The translations under genes and the position numbers were made by a program. From Hyaloscypha bicolor E (taxonomy: Eukaryota > Ascomycota > Leotiomycetes > Helotiales > Hyaloscyphaceae), in contig NW_020194521.1 in the NCBI RefSeq assembly GCF_002865645.1, forward strand, positions 62,001 through 126,000: DNA of 64,000 nucleotides. Direction: 5' to 3'. Below are positions 35,806 through 45,422 of the stretch, piece by piece (within the stretch, counting starts at the first letter, position 1; each line of letters opens with the position of its first letter). The notes beneath the pieces are model-generated. The model saw only the letters and a list, made by a program, of their open reading frames with translations. It did no database searches and was not told the DNA's origin.

Positions 35806-36026
35806 GATGCTCCACTGGGCTTCGAAGGATAGAAAATAAGTGCTTTGGGAAGACGAGGTCATTCTCATGATCCATTCATTTAGATTTCGCAAGCCTGCTT
35901 ATTATTAAATAAATCACTCGAGATACAAGATGTTTGTTTACTCCATGAAACTTTACCACGCCGTCTTAACTCAGCTGCACCTTTCGCTGCAACGGCCATT
36001 GCATCACCCGAATAATTAGGTGGAGC

Positions 36027-37240
36027 TCACCCCAAGTAATCGCCTATCGCATCCTCCAATATACTCTTAAAATCGGCATCCGAAAACATATCACCAGTCA
36101 AAATAATGACCATCGGTTTCTCCATTGCTGGAGTCTCTACTCTTCTGCAATATCGCTTCTTTAACGCCAGTCCAATAGTTGTCTTCTCTTTTACACCTTG
36201 TTTTTTTTTTGCATCACTGCCCAGAGTGATATTATCCACGCGTCGCCCATAACCTCCCCATGAACCAACAGACTCCTGGATATCAGACAGGGTCGACGTA
36301 AGTGCTGTTCTACTATAATGCACCGCAAGGACAGTTCTCGCTAGGAGCTTGATAATCTTGGTCTCACACTGTGTGTCATTTTGCCAATGCTTACTCCAGC
36401 CGAATCCGTATCTCCGTATGCGCAGCCAGTTTCCCCGGCCATTGGGCCTATACGCTTTCTTTGGTGTTATCTGTGTGAATCCTGATTCTTGCAGATATCT
36501 TCGACATCATCTTCGTATATCGCCTCTAAATGCTTAGCTGTAAAAACAGCATCCAAGATGGTGATCTTCAGGTCAGACTCGATTTGAGTTCGGGGTTTCT
36601 TGGTAACGGTAGCGAAAATTCCAACATCGATGGTGGCAGGGAGGCCGGCTTTATTTAAGAGTCTGCGTGGCATCACTCGCGGAACGTCGGCATAGTAATC
36701 GTCCATTCCTTCGTAAGCTGGCATTGGACAAACATCAGCCAGCTCTCAAGGTGATAGGTTCTGAGAAACACTTACGCAAGATGTCGCAACGACTCTAAAG
36801 ATAGTCTTGCCATGACTTTCCGATAAGCCAAATCTCCATAAACCTGCCAGGTAGAAGTCTGCTTATCGCCGTGAGCATCATCGATAATGACTGCGGCGGC
36901 TCCGTATGACGACGAGAGACTGAATCCGACGCTGTAATTGCTGGATGGAATGGAAGTGGCGGAAAGCTGTGGCTGTTGGCTGTCGCTGCCGGAAAGTCCT
37001 ACAAAGCAGACTACTGAGGTAGCGTCCCATACGCACGCAAGCAATGCATTATAACTAACCCTTAGCATCGCCGGGACACGTGTAAATGTAAATGTAATCC
37101 CTCGGGAGTTGAGGAGCCAGTACGACAATGGAAGAATCAAGGAATGTGGCTCTGGGAAGGACGGGTTCTAACGCTGAAAGCATTGCAGGAACGGAGGCAA
37201 CCATCAACATGAAATAGCGGCTGAATTTCTCAGGCGACAT
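36027..37240 (-). pseudogene. Hsp70/actin-fold-like protein gene, frame-broken
   Basis: The segments read as one gene: 37240-37060 (hydrophobic start MLMVASVPAMLSAL), 36998-36776 after a 61-nt intron (GTTAGT..TTGTAG), 36717 to about 36488, and about 36488-36027. YSVGFSLSSSYGAAAVIID resembles a phosphate-1 loop, and EKPMVIILTGDMFSDADF near the end resembles the adenosine-binding part of Hsp70/actin-fold ATPases; both assignments are tentative. Two breaks are seen. The intron after RLSLESLRHL (GTAAGT..TGCCAG) joins with a one-base frame conflict. Near 36488 the frame must slip by one base to continue LQESGFTQITPKKAYR. Either the gene is decayed or the sequence has errors. Confidence 0.5.
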
Positions 37241-37633
37241 CGACTAGGGCTTATTTCTATCGGCAGCTATAGTAAGTTACCTAAAGAAGGAGTGTATATG
37301 CCTCAAGATCACTGAGACAGGAGGATTGATGAATGACAGGGGCTCCACACCTTCCTGCAGGATGCGTGAGCGCCTCACTGTGCGTTATGACGCACTATCT
37401 ATTCGATGTGCACCAAAATAAAAATTCCAACATGTTATGTTATCCTCGGACTTTGAGGTCGCACGAAGAACACAAATTGCGCCTCACCTAGAAAGTACTC
37501 AATGATCTGAGACTTCAGTACATGCAAGGTAGAGTGACATCAGAATTTCATGAAGTACTATTTGAGTCCATTTGATGAAAGAGCAGCCTCTGTCTATTTT
37601 ATCAAGTTTCTATAATTGTGTAACATCCCAAAT
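37241..37633. other. Intergenic spacer
   Basis: 393 bp; no gene seen. It contains promoter sequence for the preceding minus-strand gene and the 3' region of the MAPEG gene. Confidence 0.5.
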
Positions 37634-38112
37634 CTACAACAAATTCGCAGCCTTCTCCCTCAAGCTATTCCCACTCATAATAGACAACGTAAAAATCTGT
37701 CCCACGCCGGCCAAAAAGACCACACTCCTCAAATTCGCCATCCCCTCACTCAGCAATATTGTTAGTATAAAGAAATTATAAGCCTGCCTGCTGAGCGGAT
37801 ATCCGATGGACAGCGTATTGAGAGTTTGAGCTGAGAGACCGGCGAGGTTTCCTGCCAGCACCGGGGTGGCGAAGAGAGCGAGGTTTTCGAAGCCGTTGGA
37901 TTGTGCGGATTCGGCTCGGAGGATGCGAGCTTTGGTCTGTGGAGTGTCAGTTGGGACTTGAGGGACTGTGGAGTGTGCAAGGCGTTATACCTCCTTGTTA
38001 ATGATTTGGTCTTTCTCGAGGTTTTGGGCGTAGGTCCGGGGCGAGCGGTTGTCGAAGACTTTGGATTGAGTCGGTGCATAAACGCGAGAAAGAAACAAAT
38101 CCGCAAGATTCT
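37634..38112 (-). CDS. MAPEG-family membrane protein, N-terminus unresolved
   Basis: The last exon 37936-37634 encodes KARILRAESAQSNGFENLAL followed by three hydrophobic helices with NLAGLSAQTLNTLSIGYPLS and NLRSVVFLAGVGQIFTL. This is the MAPEG signature order (PF01124: eicosanoid and glutathione metabolism membrane enzymes). The preceding exon ends at 37991 (VFDNRSPRTYAQNL) and is joined through a 54-nt GTATAA..CACAG intron in phase 0. It can be followed up to an acceptor-like CTCAG near 38112. The first exon, expected to carry the opening transmembrane helix, could not be fixed; 38120-38210 has a candidate Met but unclear splicing. Function is likely glutathione conjugation or related, by family only. 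Confidence 0.68.
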
Positions 38113-38212
38113 GAGTAAACTCTCCTTACAGCTTACCGAGCTGGAACTGTATTCGCGCCCAGTCGAGGAAGCAAAGGACATCGTAACCCCTTTGTCGATG
38201 ATCTAACCGAGG

Positions 38213-38787
38213 GTCTGACAATGTTGTCCCCGGAGAGAGAGAGTTGTGCCATTCAAATCAAAAAGTTGCATATTTGTCTCCATCTAAGACGTGACTTGCC
38301 GCACTGAACCAATGGATCTTTAGACAGAACTAGTTCTTGGAAGATCCAAATCGGGTAGGGCCAAGGCTGAGAAAGTAGCTCTTCTGCCACTAACCTCTCA
38401 GGTTCACATCCTCCCTGATGTCGGAGGGAATCTTGAATCGCCTTCGCTTGCGACGTCGCCACCGCGTTTTCCATTGTTGAAATAACCACTCAAATTAAGT
38501 TGATGGAGAACCTCATCGATCTCAGGGTTGGATTTCCCCAAGAAGATGATAGCATATTGCGCAAGAGTATTAATATCTGCCATTAAGCTGACTTGCTGAT
38601 TGCGCTCCTCGATATCATTCTGACAGATTTGGTCTGCTTTGCGGTCAGCCAGCTACTCATATAATATGAAAATTTGAGGTCGATTTTAACTGAAATCTAA
38701 GGTATAGACAAAAGCTCAATATATAGACAAAACGGCGTATAAAATACATGATCTGAGATGAAACCAGTGTAGTAAGAGTGTTGGTTG
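38213..38787. other. Intergenic, flank of hAT element
   Basis: No gene seen; the last eight bases form one copy of the target duplication described next. Confidence 0.5.
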
Positions 38788-39365
38788 CAGGCTTGTCAAA
38801 AATACTTTTGGTATCGATAAGGTATTGATACTGGATGGTATTACTTAGGTATCGGAAGAATCGATACTTAGCCTTAAATTATCTCTTCCATTTATTATTT
38901 GATTTATATAATAATATATTTATATATAATTTCTTTATTTTCTAGTCTTTCTATTAAAGGAATTACTTAATATTATTAATAAAAGTTAATATTATTTTAT
39001 TTTAAAAAAGCTCTCGTATTCGGAAAATTTAGTATCGTATTCGTATCTCTTATCGGAACGCTTATTATAAGCGAGCCTCACGAAAATCTCAAAAGCTATT
39101 TTTTGCTTAAAATAGCCGCATTGAGACGAGTTTTAGTCTAAACTATAAGATAAGTAGCTAAATAGAAAGCCTAAATTAAGTAGAATATTTGCGCTACCAA
39201 AAGCTTTCTTATAAGGGAAGTGGTTTTAAAGTTAATTGCAATTAAAGGGGGGAATTGGGTTCCGGGAATCGATAGGAATCGATACGGTATCGATAGTATC
39301 GATACCTTACGATTCTGGCATCGATACCTATCGATACCAGAAATTAGGTATTACTGCCAAGCCTG
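38788..39365. mobile_element. Non-autonomous hAT element (MITE), 578 bp
   Basis: Both ends begin with CAGGCTTG when read inward. The left 18 bases CAGGCTTGTCAAAAATAC match the right end at 15 of 18 positions. The element is bordered by a perfect 8-bp direct repeat, GTTGGTTG (38780-38787 and 39366-39373), the target-site length of hAT transposons. The subterminal regions carry ATCGAT eight times, two in the left 90 bp and six in the right 110 bp, in both orientations; such clusters are typical transposase-binding sites in hAT elements. The interior (about 38870-39240) is AT-rich and noncoding. No transposase is present, so it depends on a partner elsewhere. Confidence 0.88.
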
Positions 39366-39479
39366 GTTGGTTGTAAGCTGTGTTAGCTACAACCGGTGAA
39401 GCCAAGTTAAATACGGGATAATTGCGCCAACAGTTCATGAGATAGCGACATCGTGCATTCTCGATTACAGAAATTATAC

Positions 39480-41456
39480 TTACAGTGCTGAGGATTTGAC
39501 AGCCTCAGACCATAACTCCCGCCCCTCAGTACCACATGCATTTTCTTGCCACAAGAACCTTTCCAAGATCTCTTGTGTATCGTTCCATGTTATATTTAAC
39601 CTGTAGAGAACAACTGCTAAGTGTGAAGCAAACCAAGGTCGTTCCGGCTTGCCCAAAGCTGCAATTCCTCCAAGGGTAAGCATCCATAGTAGCAAGTTAG
39701 CCGAATCGGTGCCATAGCCGTAGACATATAACCTCTCAAGCCAAGTTTTGAGACGTGTGACTAGGATTTGCAAGTGAGAATAGGCATCTGAGGTATCAAT
39801 GAATACAACAGCTAGCCCGAAAATATGTAAAGTGAGTCGACAGCACTCGTAAAAGATAAGCTTGGACAACGGAGTCTTGTTAAGCTCCTGGGCTGGAGGT
39901 AGTAGTAATAATTGCTGTTGAAGTGCCCATTTTGTTCTGGTTATGGCTGCGAGACTAAGACCTCCGGACTTGCGTAGGTGATAATAACCGAGCGCAGTTG
40001 TGTAAGCTCCTACCAACTCGAGGTTTTGTAGTAGCATATCTGTTATCCCAAGGTCTTGAAAGTCCCTAAATGCCGATGCCACAGGCGTATGCATATCATG
40101 TAAAGAGGCTGCCCAGGCTGATAAGGAAGCGAGGTGAGCTTTGTGTCTCGGCAGTTGTGGTAGAGAGGGTTTTGAAAAGGATGCCACAGCGACCTTAACA
40201 TCTGCTCTGTCGTCTCCTTAGCTTGATGGAAATTTAAGAGTGGCTGGCTTGATTGACTTACGCGACAACCAAGTCGGCGAGTCCATATAATTTTATACTT
40301 TCAAGTCCTCCTCCCAAATTAACAACATCTACAAGGGCTTTCCTATGCTCTGGAATAACGCGAACTCCGGAGTACATATTCAGCCATTTGCCACGGCCAA
40401 GTGGATCACTGAATGGCCAGTATTTCTTCTCGGCTCCGGTCATGGGGCTCGTATCCACTTCTTCGTGACAGGCAAGCATAAGAATCGCTACGATAAGATC
40501 TTCAAAGCAAGGCTTGCTATCCTTTGAGATCAACGTCTTTATTTTATGAATAACGGTTAGTTTGTGGGAAAGAACGTGTGGGGAATCGGGAAAGAACTTG
40601 GACGAGCGGAGAAAGTCGAGGTGGACTGAGCTTGCGAAGACTAGTGCATGGAAAACAAGAGGTGATTTTAAACCAAAGCAGAACCAGGCTTTTGAACCCG
40701 TATTTGCCCCGTTGTTGTTGTTTGGCCTTTCGTTAGGGATTAGGTCGGCTAACCAGAGTCTTCTTGCTGCAAGCACGCAAGTTAGTTCTTTTTTTTTGCC
40801 AGCCAAAACGGATGAGGAAAGAGCAAGGAAAGGCAGATACACTCTGTCTAGTCCTCTAGGGAAATACTATGCTTACCGTAGTTTATCGACTCGTAGTCTT
40901 TTTCCGTTGGATTTTCAATTGGTAAGCTCGAAAATGGATCCCTTGTGCCAGGTCCAAGAATACTGACGGGGCTCGGTTGTGTCGTTTGCGGAAAATGCCT
41001 GCATATGGTTTTGGACTCGTGATAGTGACGCCCATACCCAATCTTGCGTTGCTCCTCACACGCACGGCAATACCACACATGTTCTTTTCCAGAAACATTG
41101 ACGTTTGGAATTTCAGGATTCAGAGTGCCGCGTCTTCGAATTGAGCTTTGTCCCGAGGTCGTAGAAGCGTTCGACAGACAGTTTCCACCCCGTGGGAGAG
41201 TTTTCAGAAGATTGTGAGCGAGACTTCGAGGCGCTAACACATGTTTTCTCGTCCTTTGCCCAATCTCCGCTTTTGTGCGTTTTGATGCATATTTCCGGGC
41301 TTGGGAGCGAATAATATGGCGGTCTTGTGACCTGTAGGTGAGAGACCCACTTGTTGCGTTGATGAACAAAAAGTCAGGTGTGGAATCGGACTCGGGGAGC
41401 ACCAGTGATGTGGCATTCTCCACTGTGGAATTACCTTCAAACCCAGTGAGATCCAT
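39480..41456 (-). CDS. Fungal regulator-like protein (PF11951 type)
   Basis: Exons 41456-40877, 40766-40262 and 40206-39480 give 603 residues. The N-terminal segment DFLFINATSGSLTYRSQDRH followed by RSQARKYASKRTK matches the short conserved opening found in many fungal PF11951 (transcription-factor-like) proteins. The remaining 400 residues are helical, with HALVFASSVHLDFLR, LIVAILMLACHE and a Leu-rich C-terminal region typical of that domain. No Zn2Cys6 cluster is seen, so direct DNA binding is unproven. The first intron (110 nt) has an AACTAAC branch site; the second (55 nt) uses the ACAG acceptor. A GTAAGT overlaps the stop codon, so an additional 3' exon is conceivable. The hAT element lies 106 bp beyond the stop. 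Confidence 0.75.
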
Positions 41457-43774
41457 GCTGCTCGGCAGTGATCTGTAAGTAGACGGTAGACCAAGATCAA
41501 GCGTCGTGGTTTGTTGTAGTCAAGCTTATAAAGAAGAGTCCGGATGTCCCGGCCCTTTTTTCCCCTTCTCAGCTGTGGGGTTTGTAGGGACTGCTGAAAT
41601 AGAGTTCAGGCCGCCACGGAAATCTCCGCTCCACATAAAAGCCTACGGGTAGTGCACCCTGGGGATCTGCTGCAGATTGTCTTGGGCTCCCCAGACGTAA
41701 GACAGAGTGATATAGCCATCCTATAGATCTTGATCGCACTCCGAAAGCGTTGTGTGGATGACGTTGCACCGTATTTTCGATGAAGAGGTTGTGGAGGACC
41801 GCAGCTGCAAGATACGGATTGAATTAGGTGACGTGATGGGCTTGTATCGGAAAGATTTTGGGGTATTGAGGTTTGTCTCCGTGATCACAAGTCAAGAAAG
41901 GCCGAAAAGAGATAGAAGTATACAGCTTGGGGTTTTCGATGTCGAGATGTCATATGTATTTTAGATGCATTTCATTGCGGTGAACTTTTATCTGGTTCCC
42001 TTAGCAAGCCATATGCTGAAAAGTACTTATTCTAAGCTTACTCAATGGTAAATTTGAGAACAGCTGAACCCAGGGGCTCGCCTCCAGTGCTGATAGTTCA
42101 AAGGACAAAGAGGCAGAAGTGAGATTTGTACCAGGTAATCGATCGACGGGGTAGGACCACACTTCACATGATACGAGAGTGAGCTCTAGGAATTACGATA
42201 TTTTCCAGAACAGAAGCCTGATGCTCGTAGAAGCTTGGGGGCAAGACTAAATACTCCTTAGCGCGACAGTTAATCGAGGTGCATGCCCGAGGCTTAAGCG
42301 AATTTTCCCCCTCACAGTGCCATGAATAACCAGCTTTAAACGCTAATTTAGCGCCGCGTATCTTCAGTCCTTGCACACCCTCTCCAAGGCTCACTTGATT
42401 TCGTGAACTTTACTTAATAACTTTTCAACCACGTAACTAAATAAGACTAGTTCTCATAGATATATAGTAAGTACAGTACTAGCCAACTGATATTAGGCGA
42501 AACCCCTTTTTACACCACAACTCGGGTATAACATTTTCGCAACTAACCACATTCAGACCCGTTTACAGTAAAAATGTCCGAGCATAGCTCTTAATTAGAT
42601 CATTACCCTTAATTTTACTAATTACGATAATCCTAGGATCGCGTGGTCGTAAAGTTAGGTGGCCGTAAACTGTAACGTTTTTGCCCATAGCCACTTTTAT
42701 ACCAAAATTCGCTTATTTTTGAGCTAAATTCCGGTCGTTGCAATATACGAGTGGACTGAAAAGGAACCTCTTATTTTTAGCTTACCTGGAATCGTATAAA
42801 AGCTAGATCTTGTACTATTTATTTCGATTCCAATTCGTTAGATCGGTTTACGCATTGTGGGCGTTGTGATATTTCACCGCAAAGTGGGCAAATTGGCGAA
42901 TTTTGGTGGGGTTTCGCGATCGGTCTAAGATCAGTTGGCTGTGACTGTACATAGGTCTTATATATTCCTAAGTGTCTTATTATTTAATATGATTGTTAAG
43001 AAGTTATTAGTAAATTAGCAAAAACTAAAGATTTTGAGCGTTTTTCTCAGGCACACGCAAAACCCTACTATACCAAAAACCTTCTAAAACTACGGTTTCG
43101 CCTTATAATCTGCTAACTTTTAATTTGAAAGCTTCGCCACATAAAGGGAGCTAGTTTTATATACGATATAGCTTCTATTAAATGCGGCAAGGTTTAAATT
43201 GAAAGGTAGTGGATTAAAAGCCTAAAAACTATATTTATAAGTGAATTTTGGGCGGTTTTGAGCCTACTGTACACCAGGTATGCACATACGAACATGAAAA
43301 ACTAAGGAAATCTCAAATTTCTAATAATTTAACACCTGCTTATATAAAACTAACAAGACTTATAGTATAGGCTAAATAGAGTATGCGCTTTCATTTTATG
43401 AAGACAGATTTATATTTAGAGGCGTGGTTAGTTAGTAAATAAAGGAAGTAAGGAGAGTGAAGCATGCGGGGGAGGATTTGATGCGAACGGCTAAATTAGC
43501 CTTTTAAAGTTGGGTTTTCACGGCACTGTAACCCCTATGGAGATCTCCCGACCCCTCTTCAGCCTCACCTGGACCTCACGTTCTTGAACTTCACGCAATC
43601 ACAACCTTGGAAGTTCTCCTTCGTACGCAACAAATCGTATGTGCCCATACTGTTAACTAACACTATTTGATTCTGCTCAAATTGCTAACACTTGGCACCA
43701 GCCTGTTGAAAGTCTTTAAAACCTGCATTCAATCTCCTTAGCAACGCTTTGCACGTCTTCAATCCAATGTCAAA
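41457..43774. other. Long intergenic region, unexplained
   Basis: 2.3 kb. 42400-43470 is AT-rich (though far less so than the RIP blocks) and nearly free of open frames. It reads like a decayed repeat, but no terminal repeats or target duplication could be paired. 43471-43774 returns to normal composition with CT-rich sequence and should be the promoter of the next gene. Confidence 0.45.
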
Positions 43775-44239
43775 ATGTCCGCCCTCAAGAGCATTACCTT
43801 CTATAGAGCAGCAACCCTCCTTCTTCTCTTCTTCTGTGCTGGCCACACAATCGGTGGGATGTTACTACAGTCAAGTCGCGGAGCCGAGGCGGACGCCGTA
43901 TTCGAGGCCATGAAGACGGTGGAGTTCAATTTCAATGGCGCAACCTGTACCTGGTACAACTTCTGGTTCGGTTTCGGTCTCGGGACGTCGATAAACCAGA
44001 TCTTGTCTGCGACTATTGCTTGGCAATTGGATAAAGTCGACCCAGAGCATTGGGAGGTGGTGAAAGGTATTGCGTGGACACTCGTTATGGCTCATTGCGC
44101 CAGCACTATCCTGTCATGGACATATTTCTTTACTGGTGCAGGTATCCTCTCCACTCTCGCCGCCGCCCTTCTCGCTGCTGGTGCGCGGCAGAAACAGTAT
44201 CAAGCAGCGGTTGCCCTCTCGGGGGAGAAGAAGCTGTGA
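43775..44239 (+). CDS. Conserved four-helix membrane protein
   Basis: A 154-residue single-exon frame with four predicted transmembrane helices (TLLLLFFCAGHTIGG, FWFGFGLGTSINQILSATIAW, GIAWTLVMAHCASTILSW, GILSTLAAALLAA). The loop motif VEFNFNGATCTWYNFW is recurrent in a family of small integral membrane proteins found in fungi and bacteria; no activity is established as far as I know. The start is the first Met, preceded by CAAA. Confidence 0.78.
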   Translation: MSALKSITFYRAATLLLLFFCAGHTIGGMLLQSSRGAEADAVFEAMKTVEFNFNGATCTWYNFWFGFGLGTSINQILSATIAWQLDKVDPEHWEVVKGIAWTLVMAHCASTILSWTYFFTGAGILSTLAAALLAAGARQKQYQAAVALSGEKKL

Positions 44240-44503
44240 GGAGCTATTTCCAGATTGGGGGAATGGTGTTTGTTGACGTCGAAAGTTGCGCCTGCCTCGT
44301 TCTCGAGAACACGTACCTGATGAAGATTTTCGTCCTCGCATTTAATTCTCTTCTTTCCATCCACGAATACTAAAATATCAGTTTTCTTGCATCACAAGCA
44401 CCAACATTCCTGCATCGTCGTTCTACTCCAATCGAGACGCCATTCATCAATCATCATCCACGCATCAACTTCGAGACCTACAATTCCAGCTATCCCTCTA
44501 ACA

Positions 44504-45056
44504 ATGGTATTCCGAGCGATCCTCCTCTTCTTATGCCCCATATCTCTAGTTTCCAGCACTTACACCGATGACCACCAGAAGGACCCACCACCACCGAATA
44601 CCCCCCACCCCTTCTCTCCATGTACAGCCACCGCTCTGTTTTATCCTTCAAGCACTGCGGTGTAGGCCACACCACCTCTACACTCGTCCGCTGCACCGAG
44701 CTCCAAGCACTTCATTACAACATGACCGGTGTCTGGCTGCTCGGTCGAGAATCTGACCCCACAATGCAACGATTACAAGGTGCATTGTGAAGTCAGTTGG
44801 TCCTCCTGCGCGGTGGGAGCGGCGTTGAGAAAGACGGAGAGAGACCGATGTAAGGAACTAGGAGCTACAATGCGCGCTACTGATGGAATATATCGCCCTT
44901 GGGAGCATAGAGAACGAGGACGAGGATGCCAAAAGATATCTTTATTTCGCCATGAAAAAAGTAACTTCGACGGCTTCGTCATCGCAATTGTCAGACGTTC
45001 TCCTCATCTTAACGGGTCCGTTAGCCGCCATCCTGATCTTCGCGCAAGTGGTCTGA
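44504..45056 (+). CDS. Possible small secreted/membrane protein, exons unresolved
   Basis: Three coding-like pieces lie in order but not in one frame. 44504 onward opens with a signal peptide (MVFRAILLFLCPISLVSS). 44620-44790 encodes SFKHCGVGHTTSTLVRCTEL and ALHYNMTGVWLLGRESDP. About 44880-45056 encodes EYIALGSIENEDEDAKRYLYF and ends with a hydrophobic helix, VLLILTGPLAAILIFAQVV. Splice sites that would join them in phase were not found, so it is either a multi-exon gene or a degenerate one. Confidence 0.35.
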
Positions 45057-45422
45057 GGTAGCTCTGTGTTTCGGTAGAAATTCCAGGGGAGAGAAGGACA
45101 CGAGAACAGGGAGTTTCCGAGTGGCGATGGGACTACGAATGTTGCATGGGCATTGGAGTTGAATATTTCGTATGGATACGTTTATCGATTGTGTAAGGTG
45201 GTGGGGTATTCGGTTTTGGCTTGGTATCACGATTAAAAGGAGGTGTTTATCGTTCCCCGATTAGAACATTGCACTATTGACTCAATGAATTCATTCTCCG
45301 CTGTCACATCCCCGTGCAATTCCCAGGTCTCAAAGCAACGAAATTTTGAATTCAATTACCCACTATCCCAAACTAACTCCTCACAATCCAACCTACCCAA
45401 CCTTCATACCCCCAAAAATCAA
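45057..45422. other. Convergent spacer
   Basis: 366 bp upstream of the PLD stop codon; no gene seen. Confidence 0.5.

Noticed and set aside
41752..41964. 70-residue plus-strand frame
   Set aside because: Begins in the upstream region of the PF11951-type gene, without motif or good start context.
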